From positions 1-64,000 of the forward strand of contig CAIKAS010000320.1 of the NCBI GenBank assembly GCA_903825445.1: a stretch of 64,000 nt of DNA, in the 5' to 3' direction. This document shows, one piece after another, positions 27,727 through 35,526 of this stretch. The stretch comes from an uncultured Acidobacteriia bacterium. Lineage in GTDB: Bacteria; Acidobacteriota; Terriglobia; Bryobacterales; Bryobacteraceae. Below the pieces are notes generated by a model. The model was not told the origin of the DNA and searched no databases. It saw only the letters and a list, made by a program, of their open reading frames with translations. The number at the start of each line of letters is the position of its first letter. Positions within the stretch are counted from its first letter, which is position 1. The translations under genes and the position numbers were made by a program.

Positions 27727-29396
27727 GGAACAGAACCTGGTTATTGGCGGGCCTTGGAGTGGCCGGTCTCTGCACCGTAGGATTTTTATTCGGACAGGCG
27801 GCCGGCGATGGCTTCACTCCACTGCATAAGGCTGTTTCAGAGGACGATCTCCCTGCCGTGAAGCGGCTTCTGGCGGCTGGGGCGGACGCACACGCGGCCA
27901 CGATCCTCGGCCACGTGACGCCGCTGGCGCTCGCGGCCACCAACGGCGATGCCGCCATCATTCAGGCGCTGCTCACCGCGGGCGCCGGTGTGGAAGTTGC
28001 GAATGCTGACGGAGCTACACCGCTGATGCTTGCCGCGTCCTCCGGCAACGTGGATGCTATCAAGACACTGCTGGACCATGGTGCTTCGATCAATGCGAAG
28101 GAACCACTGCGCGGAGAAACGCCGCTGATGTTCGCGGCGGGACGGAACCGCGCCTCGGCTGTGAAGTTTCTGATATCGCGCGGGTCTGACCCCGCCGTCA
28201 CAAGCACGGTCGTGAAGCTGGAAAGGCCGGCCTTTGACGAAGACGGGAACCCCATCGTGCAGGCCGGGCGCGGCGGCGGTGCGGCTGGCGGGACAGATGG
28301 CGCTGCAGGATCAAGTGGCGCGGCGGGTGGACGCGGTGGTCGCGGCGGTGGCGCACGCGCGGGGCGGGGTGGAGGAGCCGCTGGCGGCAGCGGCGCGGCA
28401 GGCGGTTTCGCGGGCGGGCGCGGTGGTGGAGGGGGCCGCGCGAAGTCGACTGCGGCCACTGTATCCGGTGGTATGACGGCCCTGTTGCTCGCAGCACGCA
28501 ACGGTTACCTTGAAGCGTCGCGCGCTCTACTCGAAGCGGGCGCCGATGTAAACGAGGTCTGCGCGGGAGACAAGAGCTCTCCGATCGTGATCGCCATCGC
28601 CAACGGCCATTACGACTTGGCCAAATACCTGTTGGAACATGGCGCCGATCCAAATCTTGCCAGCATTGACGGCCTGGCGGCGCTCTACGCGGTGGAAGAC
28701 ACCGAATATGCGGAGGTGGGCTGGGCTCCCAATCCGATCACGGGACAGGAAAAGACGACCTATCTGGAACTCTTGAAGTTGTTGCTCGATCACAAGGCAG
28801 ACCCCAACGCCCAGTTGCAAAAGGCTCTGTGGTTCCGCCCGACTTCGCACAACCAGGAATGGGTGGACAAGAAAGGTATCACGCCGTTCTGGCGGGCTGC
28901 TATGGCTACCGACGTTGCCGCCATGAAAATTCTTCTGGCGGGCGGCGCGGATCCGAAGATCGCCTCAGCCGAAGGCGTCACGCCGCTCATGGTTGCGGCG
29001 GGGCTCGGCTGGGGTGCGAATGCGTCCCGCACGGTACCGGACGGCTGGCTCCCGGCGGTGCAGTTCCTTGTCACGGAGACGGGCGCGGACGTGAATGCCA
29101 AAGATACCTACAATTACACGGCACTGCACGGCGCGGCCTACCGGGGAGATAACGAGGTGGTCAAGTATCTGGTTTCGAAAGGGGCGAAGCTTGACGTCCG
29201 CAGCAAATCCGGACAGACCTTAACGGACATGGCCAACGGTCCCATGGTGAATGCGCATTTGCCGATCGACCATCCGGACACGATTGCGCTGCTTGAAAGC
29301 TTCGGCGCTCCGCCGCCCGAAGTACCGGTGGCCGGCGCTCCAAAACAGGGCCGCAGTGCAGCGGCTGCTGCGGCTGCCGCTACCACGACCAAATAA
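27723..29396 (+). CDS. exported ankyrin-repeat protein with Gly-rich insert
   Basis: The 557-aa protein starts at an ATG overlapping the previous stop (ATGA). A short hydrophobic N-terminus (WLLAGLGVAGLCTVGFLFG) suggests export or membrane anchoring. About five ankyrin repeats cover residues 30-160 and another block covers about 245-540 (TPLMLAASSGNVDAIKTLLDHGA and similar). The two blocks are separated by a Gly/Arg/Ala-rich insert (about residues 179-242, 28258-28446) resembling inserts in other secreted proteins of the window. A Pro/Ala tail ends the protein. A protein-binding scaffold in the operon is the safest reading. Confidence 0.88.
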   Translation: MRNRTWLLAGLGVAGLCTVGFLFGQAAGDGFTPLHKAVSEDDLPAVKRLLAAGADAHAATILGHVTPLALAATNGDAAIIQALLTAGAGVEVANADGATPLMLAASSGNVDAIKTLLDHGASINAKEPLRGETPLMFAAGRNRASAVKFLISRGSDPAVTSTVVKLERPAFDEDGNPIVQAGRGGGAAGGTDGAAGSSGAAGGRGGRGGGARAGRGGGAAGGSGAAGGFAGGRGGGGGRAKSTAATVSGGMTALLLAARNGYLEASRALLEAGADVNEVCAGDKSSPIVIAIANGHYDLAKYLLEHGADPNLASIDGLAALYAVEDTEYAEVGWAPNPITGQEKTTYLELLKLLLDHKADPNAQLQKALWFRPTSHNQEWVDKKGITPFWRAAMATDVAAMKILLAGGADPKIASAEGVTPLMVAAGLGWGANASRTVPDGWLPAVQFLVTETGADVNAKDTYNYTALHGAAYRGDNEVVKYLVSKGAKLDVRSKSGQTLTDMANGPMVNAHLPIDHPDTIALLESFGAPPPEVPVAGAPKQGRSAAAAAAAATTTK

Positions 29397-29419
29397 GATC
29401 CGGCAACGCGGAAACCCAG

Positions 29420-30238
29420 GTGAAGAACTTCAAATCAATTCTTGCTTCGGCGCTATTCCTCGCTCCCGCCCTGCTGGCGCAAACAAAGCCGCCGGTGGAT
29501 TTCGAGCTGATGACATGGCCCGAAGTGAAGCAGGCCCTTGCGGACGGCAAAACCACCGCGCTGATCATGAACGGAGGCACGGAGCAGCGCGGTCCGCAGG
29601 GCGTGAACGGGGCACACACGCTCATCGTTCACAGGCTGGGGGTGGAAATAGCCGAGAAGCTTGGCAATGCGATCGTCGCTCCCGTTATTCCGTTTTCGCC
29701 GAATCGCGCGAGTGCGGCGCTGCCCGGCACGATCGGCATTTCAACCGAGTTATTTGCCCGCCTGAACGAAGAAGTCGCGGAGCAGATGATCACCAACGGC
29801 TTCAGGAACATCGTGTTTCTGGGCGATCACGGCGGAGGCCAGACGGAGCTCGCCGCAGTCGCGAAGAAGCTGAGTGAAAAGTACGCGGACAAGGGCATTC
29901 GCGTGGTTCACGCCAATGAGTTCTACAGCAAAGTGGGAACGGACTTCGACAAGTGGCTCGCGGACAACGGCTACCCTGCTGGCTCCCATGCCTCCGTGAA
30001 AGACACTTCGGAGTTACTTTATCTAGGCGGCGATAAGGGCTGGGTTCGTAAGGACCTGATTGCGACGGCGGTTGGCGACCCCGTTCGCAAACCGGGCGAG
30101 GCTCGTGACCCGAACGCCCCGCGCGTAAACAATGGAATCGAAGGCGATGCCCGCCGGTCCACTCCGGAAATCGGCAAGAAGGTTTCTGATATTAAAGTCG
30201 ATTACGCGGTCGCTCAGATCCGCCAACTGCTAAAGTGA
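29420..30238 (+). CDS. secreted creatininase-family protein (paralogue)
   Basis: The 272-aa protein starts at GTG 29420 and has a signal peptide (about 1-20, cleaved near LLAQT). The creatininase fold is visible in the GGTEQRGPQGVNGAH block and the NIVFLGDHGGGQ block. As in the paralogue at 22841-23692, the usual His after Glu-Gln is replaced (here by Arg), while a His appears later in the block, so metal binding may differ from true creatininase. It is the fourth gene of the operon and overlaps the transporter start by four bases, suggesting that the transporter takes up its product or substrate; this link is inference. Confidence 0.83.
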   Translation: MKNFKSILASALFLAPALLAQTKPPVDFELMTWPEVKQALADGKTTALIMNGGTEQRGPQGVNGAHTLIVHRLGVEIAEKLGNAIVAPVIPFSPNRASAALPGTIGISTELFARLNEEVAEQMITNGFRNIVFLGDHGGGQTELAAVAKKLSEKYADKGIRVVHANEFYSKVGTDFDKWLADNGYPAGSHASVKDTSELLYLGGDKGWVRKDLIATAVGDPVRKPGEARDPNAPRVNNGIEGDARRSTPEIGKKVSDIKVDYAVAQIRQLLK

Positions 30239-31662
30239 GCGTTCTGAGCGAATCAGCGTCAGTCACGCAATCGGGAGAGCCGGAGGAGCGTCCTCAGTCC
30301 GCTATTCGGGAAACTCCGACCAACACGCGGCGCACCATTGTTACCTTTGGCGCGTCAATCGCATTTTTGTCTTTTCTGGACCGGGCCGCCATCAGCCAGG
30401 CGGCTCCTTCCATCTCGCGCGAGATGCATTTGTCGCCGGCGCAGATGGGACTGGTGTTTTCCGCGTTCGGCTTCACGTACGCGGCGTTTGAAATGCCGAG
30501 CGGGTGGCTTTGCGACCGGTTCGGAGTGCGGAATCTTCTCACCAGAGTAGTTATGCTGTGGTCGGTTTTCACCGCAGTGACAGGCGGTGCGTGGAACTTC
30601 CCCTCCCTGTTTGTCAGTCGGTTGTTGTTTGGCGCTGGAGAGTCCGGCTGCTTCCCAGGCCTCGCCTCCATGTTCCGTACATGGCTGCCGCCCCGCGAGC
30701 GAAATTCAGCGGAAGGAATTAAAGCGGCCTGCGCGCGATGGGGCGCGGCCATCGCCCCCGCTTTGATCACGGGTCTCTATGTCTGGTTCACGTGGCGACA
30801 GGTCTTCGTACTGCTCGGCCTGCTGGGCGTGGCACTGGGGGTTATCTTCGTGCGGTGGTACCGGGACGATCCTCGCCTGCACCCTTCGGTGAACGCCGCT
30901 GAATTGGCGCTCTTGCCTGTTCCGAAGACCCGTTCCGCATCGCATGGCAGCGGCACCGCGTGGAAGGCGATCGTCGCTTCGAGGAGCGTCTGGGCGCTCG
31001 GCTTGCAGTGGTTCGCCCATTATTATGGCTTCTACTTCTATATCACCTGGTTGCCCCTGTATCTCTATCGCGTACGAGGCCTGGATCTCCGTCATGGCGC
31101 TCTGGCAGCCGGCCTGCCCTTATTTACCGCGGGATTAGGCAGTCTGTTCGCAGGCTGGGCGACTTCGGCCCTCACAGCGCGCGTCGGCGGCACCGGTCGT
31201 GCTCGCAAACTGATGGGCTACATCTCTTACGGTGGCGCTGCGGCGCTGCTGCTCTTGTTTACTTGGGTGTCGAATCCGGTACTGGCGCTGATTGCCATGA
31301 GCTTGTCGAGCTTCGCCGCCGAATTTAGTGGCCCGATTTCGTGGACCACCGCCATGGACATCGGCGGAGAAAACGTCGGCTCCGTCGCTGGTTTTATGAA
31401 TACTCTCGGTCAACTTGGCGCCAGCGTCGCGCCGGCAGTTACCGGTTTTCTGCTCCAGCTAACTGGTAATGGCTGGAATTTTACGTTCTACGCATCGGCT
31501 CTGATCTACGCAGCGGGCGCGCTGTGCTGGATGATGATCGACCCGACCGCACCACTCAACATCAGTGAGCCTCCACAGGGCTCAAATGGATATCGAGAGC
31601 AGGGCCAAGACATCTCAGTCTGCTACGGACGTTTAGAGAGCCAGAACAGCGGTACCCGATGA
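30235..31662 (+). CDS. MFS transporter, anion:cation symporter (hexuronate/glucarate) type
   Basis: The 475-aa protein starts at GTG 30235 in a GTGA overlap with the previous stop. After a hydrophilic N-terminus of about 35 residues it shows twelve hydrophobic segments and the family marks FLDRAAISQAAPSI in helix 1 and GWLCDRFGVRNLL between helices 2 and 3. These place it with ACS-family carriers for organic acids such as uronates. It is the last gene of the operon; the C-terminal tail after about residue 445 is unrelated to the family and may be extra. The substrate is not readable. Confidence 0.87.
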   Translation: MSVLSESASVTQSGEPEERPQSAIRETPTNTRRTIVTFGASIAFLSFLDRAAISQAAPSISREMHLSPAQMGLVFSAFGFTYAAFEMPSGWLCDRFGVRNLLTRVVMLWSVFTAVTGGAWNFPSLFVSRLLFGAGESGCFPGLASMFRTWLPPRERNSAEGIKAACARWGAAIAPALITGLYVWFTWRQVFVLLGLLGVALGVIFVRWYRDDPRLHPSVNAAELALLPVPKTRSASHGSGTAWKAIVASRSVWALGLQWFAHYYGFYFYITWLPLYLYRVRGLDLRHGALAAGLPLFTAGLGSLFAGWATSALTARVGGTGRARKLMGYISYGGAAALLLLFTWVSNPVLALIAMSLSSFAAEFSGPISWTTAMDIGGENVGSVAGFMNTLGQLGASVAPAVTGFLLQLTGNGWNFTFYASALIYAAGALCWMMIDPTAPLNISEPPQGSNGYREQGQDISVCYGRLESQNSGTR

Positions 31663-31695
31663 GTGAACGAAAGGCAGCGAGGATTCCGTTGGCTT

Positions 31696-32091
31696 CTATT
31701 TCTTCGACGGCTCTACGTTGTCGCGGAGAAAGGAGGCGTAGTCGTCCTCTTCGAGAGTGCCCGCTGCCAATTCCAAGACAGCCTGCGCGGCATCTTCCTC
31801 GCTGGCGATGAAACGATAACCGTTGAGTTCAAGGAACAAGATTCCCACTACGAAGCCGGTGCGTTTGTTGCCGTCGACGAAGGGATGGTTGCGGACTATC
31901 CCGGCAGTGTAGACGGTCGCCATATCTATCACGTCCGCGGCATCGGCATAGGCAAAATGCTGTTGCGGCCGAGCCAGCGCCGATCTCAACAAACCAACAT
32001 CCCGAAGGCCCGACGCGCCGCCATGCAGGGCAAGCAGACGGTCATGGATGGCAAGCGCGTCCCGTTCCTCGATCCAGATCGGCTCTCTCAC
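31696..32091 (-). CDS. doc: Doc-family toxin (Fic fold)
   Basis: The 131-aa protein matches Doc in length and has the Fic/Doc active-site motif HPFVDGNKRTGF at residues 69-80. The Lys in GNKR is the Doc variant, which phosphorylates EF-Tu rather than adenylylating targets. All conserved motif residues are intact, so the toxin is probably functional. The gene overlaps the antitoxin gene by four bases and lies in a minus-strand operon controlled by the operator at 32330. Confidence 0.92.
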   Translation of the reverse strand: MREPIWIEERDALAIHDRLLALHGGASGLRDVGLLRSALARPQQHFAYADAADVIDMATVYTAGIVRNHPFVDGNKRTGFVVGILFLELNGYRFIASEEDAAQAVLELAAGTLEEDDYASFLRDNVEPSKK

Positions 32092-32315
32092 TTGGCAAGA
32101 ACGTGCAATGTATTGCGATAGCGGCTTATTATATCGTCGGCTTTAGTCATTTTATTTTGGAAGCCGGGATCGTACGGCGTGAGCTTGTAGGTACCGTCCG
32201 GAGCTTCAATCAGGAAAACAGCTTCGCCGTCAGCGGCGTGCAAGCGGTTGATGACTTCCTTCGGCAGGACGACGCCCAGCGAGTTCCCGAATTTGCGGAT
32301 CTTCAGTTCAACCAT
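32088..32315 (-). CDS. AbrB/MazE-type antitoxin of the Doc toxin
   Basis: The 75-aa protein begins MVELKIRKFGNSLGVVLPKEV, the classic swapped-hairpin AbrB/SpoVT DNA-binding domain, and ends with an acidic/hydrophobic tail (ADDIISRYRNTLHVLAK) suited to cover the toxin. The ATG follows GGAGG. It should neutralise Doc and, with it, repress the operon by binding the palindrome immediately upstream. Confidence 0.9.
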   Translation of the reverse strand: MVELKIRKFGNSLGVVLPKEVINRLHAADGEAVFLIEAPDGTYKLTPYDPGFQNKMTKADDIISRYRNTLHVLAK

Positions 32316-32329
32316 GGCGGGCCTCCGAT

Positions 32330-32349
32330 GTTATTACTATTGTAATAAC
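32330..32349. promoter_or_regulatory. operator palindrome of the Doc toxin-antitoxin operon
   Basis: GTTATTA (32330-32336), six bases, TAATAAC (32343-32349): a perfect 7-bp inverted repeat 15 bases upstream of the antitoxin start and just above its GGAGG. AT-rich dyads in this position are the usual autoregulatory targets of AbrB-type antitoxins. Confidence 0.65.
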
Positions 32350-32514
32350 TTTTTGGGTGCATGGCAAGAGAAATGAATTTGCGGACTCCTTTCGAGCGGG
32401 TACGGTTCGAAAACAGATTACGCGATGCTGTTCAAGACCTGAGGCCAGATCGATACAGACTGTTAAGGCGGGCGTTGGATACCCGGACTTTTCCCGAGCA
32501 AGCGGCTTGAGATA

Positions 32515-32626
32515 TTACGCTGCCGTCACCATCCGAGATGCTGCTGAATGACTTGATGAACTGTTGAGGAGCCGCAGTTTATTGGTGTAATACGGATCGC
32601 CCGGGGCGATCCATATCTCCGCGCAT
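32515..32626 (-). pseudogene. mazF (PemK-type) toxin remnant, frameshifted and truncated
   Basis: Reading the minus strand from ATG 32626 gives MRGDM, and after a one-base frame change at about 32613 gives WIAPGDPYYTNKLRLLN, together a good match to the first twenty or so residues of MazF-like RNases. The frame then runs into unrelated sequence and stops at 32515. It lies 22 bases downstream of a DUF3018 antitoxin, the normal place for its toxin. No catalytic core remains. Confidence 0.6.
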
Positions 32627-32648
32627 CAGTCTTTCTCTGTACTCGCCG

Positions 32649-32876
32649 CTACCACCGGAATCCCGGGGAGCGAGGGGAGATGGAAATGGAATCGATGAAT
32701 GCCTGGTCTTCCTTTGCTCCGGGGCTGCGATTGGCCGCGAGGCAGGCGCGACGAGCCGGGGCAATGAAGGCGGGCGAATCCATATCCGGAAGCCACATTT
32801 TGTGCAGCCGCATTCCCTTGCGCGGGTGGGCGCGACGGGCGGGAGCGGACGGCTTCGCGGTGTTAGGCCGGGGCAT
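32649..32876 (-). CDS. DUF3018 (MazE-like) antitoxin, copy A
   Basis: The 75-aa protein carries the DUF3018 core GMRLHKMWLPDMDSPAF and KEDQAFIDSIS. It is about two-thirds identical to copy B at 32984-33211, which lies 335 bases upstream on the same strand; the two arose by tandem duplication. Its cognate toxin gene downstream is only a remnant (32515-32626), so this is an orphan antitoxin. The Arg-rich N-terminus should bind DNA or RNA. Confidence 0.72.
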   Translation of the reverse strand: MPRPNTAKPSAPARRAHPRKGMRLHKMWLPDMDSPAFIAPARRACLAANRSPGAKEDQAFIDSISISPRSPGFRW

Positions 32877-32983
32877 GGCTTTAGTTTAGCGCCAATTCAG
32901 AAGGTTGAGAGACTCGATTCTGGTCCCAGGCAGGGACTGCCCGCGACGAGCGAGAGTCGCCGCGCTTTATTTACTGCCCGCAG

Positions 32984-33211
32984 CTACCTGCGGAATTCAG
33001 GAAGCGAGGGCAGGATTGAGATGGAATCGATGAAGTCTTGATCTTCCTTCGCTCCCGGACTGCGATTGGCTGCGAGGGACTGGCTGCGGGCCTCACGGAT
33101 GAATTCGGGAGAGTCCATGTCCGGAAGCCACATTTTGTCCAGCCGCATTCCCTTGGGCGGGTGGGCGCGACGGACGGGGGCGGGTGGCTCGCGGTGTTCG
33201 GGCCGGGGCAT
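32984..33211 (-). CDS. DUF3018 (MazE-like) antitoxin, copy B
   Basis: The 75-aa protein has the family core GMRLDKMWLPDMDSPEF with KEDQDFIDSIS and keeps more of the consensus (IREARSQSLA) than copy A. It has no toxin directly downstream; only a KRGD-like stretch in another frame hints that a mazF start once followed it. It probably represents the parental copy of the tandem pair. Confidence 0.75.
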   Translation of the reverse strand: MPRPEHREPPAPVRRAHPPKGMRLDKMWLPDMDSPEFIREARSQSLAANRSPGAKEDQDFIDSISILPSLPEFRR

Positions 33212-33273
33212 GGTTCTTGTTTAGCGCGATATCGGGGAACGGCGTTCGGTGAAGTCCCTGGCTGTCCGAGCTG

Positions 33274-33756
33274 TTATATGACGGCGCTTCCGTACTGGCG
33301 CATCGCCGTATCGCCCGTTAAGATGGTCAGCCCTTCGGCGTTGGCCTGGGCGATCAGCATGCGCTCGAAAGGGTCGCGGTGCATTGGCGGCAGGGTTTCC
33401 AGGGCGGCCAGAAGGGATGGGCGGATGGGCAGGAGGCTGACGCGATTCGTCTCGATCTGTTTCGTGAGCCACGGCGCGGCGGGCAGGGGGACGTCCAGTT
33501 TCCCAAGGCCGGACTCGATCAGGACTTCCCACATGCTGGCGACGCTGAGCCACAATTCGGTTGCCCCGTTGAGATAGATCCGCCGGTGGGTGGCCGTGAG
33601 CCTGAGGTCCTCCGCGATTGCCCAGAGGAAGACGTGGGTATCGCGAGTAGAACCCGGCGGGCGGAGACGCGACCAGACTGCGGACGGCGGAGGCTCAAAG
33701 CGACTTTCCTTCAAATTGGGCGAGTACGTCGTCTGGCAGCGGCTGGTTGAAGTCAT
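33274..33756 (-). CDS. PIN-domain (VapC-type) toxin, N-terminus disturbed
   Basis: The PIN domain occupies about residues 38-155 and keeps the four acidic residues Asp39 (DTHVFLW), Glu77 (MWEVLIESGLGKL), Asp128 (HRDPFERML) and Asp149 (LTGD), so the RNase site looks intact. The normal start (family form: a few hydrophobic residues before LDTH) is missing: in another frame the preceding codons read RRVLL, so a small indel near 33640 has moved the start out of frame. As drawn, translation would begin at ATG 33756, within the 3' part of the original antitoxin sequence and in an ATGA overlap with the shifted antitoxin stop. Activity is therefore uncertain. Confidence 0.7.
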   Translation of the reverse strand: MTSTSRCQTTYSPNLKESRFEPPPSAVWSRLRPPGSTRDTHVFLWAIAEDLRLTATHRRIYLNGATELWLSVASMWEVLIESGLGKLDVPLPAAPWLTKQIETNRVSLLPIRPSLLAALETLPPMHRDPFERMLIAQANAEGLTILTGDTAMRQYGSAVI

Positions 33757-33938
33757 CGGGCAGGACGAACTGGCCTTTGGCAGTACCGAGGATGCGGGGG
33801 GGCTGGCGCGGTTGCCACGGGGGTCAGACGGACCAGGGGTTTGCCTGAACGGACGACCTCTTCCCCGGCCAAGGCCTGGTCGAGGAGTTTTGAGAGGTGG
33901 GTTTTGGCCTCGTGGACGTTCATTCGGGTCATGACCAT
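33695..33938 (-). pseudogene. Phd/YefM-type antitoxin, frameshifted at a C7 run
   Basis: The first 46 residues (MVMTRMNVHEAKTHLSKLLD..., GKPLVRLTPV) are a Phd/YefM antitoxin N-domain. At a run of seven G on the plus strand (33796-33802) the frame shifts and the protein ends at 33753. With six bases in the run the frame continues RILGTAKGQFVLPDDFNQP to a stop at 33695, giving an 81-aa protein of normal length with the usual toxin-binding tail. The run may be a real mutation, a phase-variable tract or a sequencing error. It precedes the PIN toxin. Confidence 0.7.
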
Positions 33939-34237
33939 ATTATGGACTTAGTCATAATTTATGGTTCAGGTGGTTCGTCGGGCATTTGAGCCGGACACGT
34001 CAGGCAGCCCCGGCGGGATGGCTACAGGACGGTAGTATGAAGACGAAATACCGGGCTTTTCCAAATTACGACTGGTAGAGAAAAACGGGTCAGGTCAGGG
34101 CAGCGCGTATCAGAAGCTAATGGACAAACCCTCAATCCCGAGCGCAGGGCCTCGTGGATGTGGCCGCTGTTTTTTTGATGACACGCTGGCTAGAATGGAA
34201 GGCAACTCCCGCTTTCGGAAGGTCGTATAAAGCCGTG

Positions 34238-34984
34238 ATGATTAAGCGAATTCTGATCGCGCTGTTCATTTCTTCTCCGGTCATCTGCGCAGGCCCGCCG
34301 CCTGTGTTTGAAGTCGCTACGGTCAGGCCAGTGGCTGACCGAAGCGCGGTTGGTTCCCACGAGCTCGTGGAGAAGGATCGTCTGGATTTCTCGAATGTAA
34401 CACTGGAGACGTGCCTAATGCGCGCCTACCGCTTGCAGAACTACCAGATCATCGGACCTGCGTGGATCAGAGCCGAACGCTTCGTGATCACAGCGAAAGC
34501 CCCCGGCAGGGCGACTGAAGACCAAATCCTCTTAATGCTCCAAGCGCTGCTTGCGGATCGTTTTGGGCTCGCAGCCCACAGTGAGACTCGGTTGGTCAAG
34601 GTGCTCGCCCTCGTTGTCTCCCGTAACGGGGCGAAAATCGCAGAGGCGAGAGGCAGGGGGCCAACTTCGGTAGGCCCTGCCGACTCCGAAAACAAGGAAA
34701 CCGCATTCCGTCGGGTGACGATCCAACAGCTGGCCTTAAGACTAAGACGCTACGTGGGCCTGCCCATCATCAACGAGACGGTCCTCACGGGTCATTATGA
34801 CTTCAATCTGCCCCTTCCCGTTATGACGGCGTCGGGCCCTCAGGACTTGTCGGCCACAGATCCCGACTACGTTCCTTCCATCTTTACATCCCTGAAAGAG
34901 CGCCTCGGCTTGGAAATGAAGGCGAAAAAGTCTCCAGTTGACGTGCTCGTGCTTGATCACGTGGAAAGACCAACCGCGAATTGA
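34238..34984 (+). CDS. TIGR03435 (DUF3738) soil-associated secreted protein 1
   Basis: The frame is open from 34154 but ATG 34238 places a signal peptide at the start (MIKRILIALFISSPVICAG), giving 248 aa. The family blocks are present: FEVATVRPV, LMRAYRLQNYQIIGPAWI, ERFVITAKAP, LQALLADRFGLAAHSETR and the C-terminal KERLGLEMKAKKSPVDVLVLDHVERP. TIGR03435 proteins occur in very many copies in Solibacter-type genomes and have no established function. It is the first of three divergent copies within 4 kb. Confidence 0.88.
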   Translation: MIKRILIALFISSPVICAGPPPVFEVATVRPVADRSAVGSHELVEKDRLDFSNVTLETCLMRAYRLQNYQIIGPAWIRAERFVITAKAPGRATEDQILLMLQALLADRFGLAAHSETRLVKVLALVVSRNGAKIAEARGRGPTSVGPADSENKETAFRRVTIQQLALRLRRYVGLPIINETVLTGHYDFNLPLPVMTASGPQDLSATDPDYVPSIFTSLKERLGLEMKAKKSPVDVLVLDHVERPTAN

Positions 34985-35135
34985 AAAATGATATGGAGTA
35001 ACATTGCAAAGAGCACGTAAAGATCATCATCGATCTTCCACAGTGGTTCCGTCGAGTCCTTCCGTGGAGTCAGGCCGGCTTGGAGATTGAGACCGTCGTG
35101 AACCAAGCGAACAAGTCACAGTTCGGAGCGTACGC

Positions 35136-35514
35136 AGATCTCCGCCGCTTCTATCGGTTCCGGGGATCGACTGGCATGACGCATCCCAGAATGTGCTAAT
35201 CGGTCTTAGGTCGGATTGTCCTTTCTGCAAGGCCAGCATGCCCGGCTATCTAAAGTTGGCTCGGCTGCGAAGTTTCGAAAAAATGTCAGAATTTACGCTG
35301 TTTCCTCCGAAGACGAACGAGTAACTTCTCAGTTTCTGTTAAAATCCAGTCTGTCGATAGACGGCACACGAAAGGTCGACATGGCATCGCTGGGGATGTT
35401 GTCTACCCCACAGTGTACATAGTGGATAACGCAGGCATCGGCAGGAGTGAATTCTTCGGTTTGGGCCAAGATTCCGATGTCCTCGCAAAGTTGGACCCGC
35501 CGAGTCGCAAGTAG
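35136..35514 (+). pseudogene. thioredoxin-fold (redoxin-like) pseudogene with two frameshifts
   Basis: Three overlapping frames together read like one thioredoxin-fold protein. The first gives GIDWHDASQNVLIGLRSDCPFC and KASMPGYLKLARL with the redox motif Cys-Pro-Phe-Cys at 35217-35228, stopping at 35325. The second supplies VRIYAVSSEDERV and DMASLGML up to about 35400. The third gives TVYIVDNAGIGRSEFFGLGQ to the stop at 35514, with the Thr-Pro that normally forms the cis-Pro loop at the junction. No single frame is intact, so it is almost certainly dead. It sits between two TIGR03435 genes. Confidence 0.7.
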
Positions 35515-35526
35515 GAGATTAAGCTC

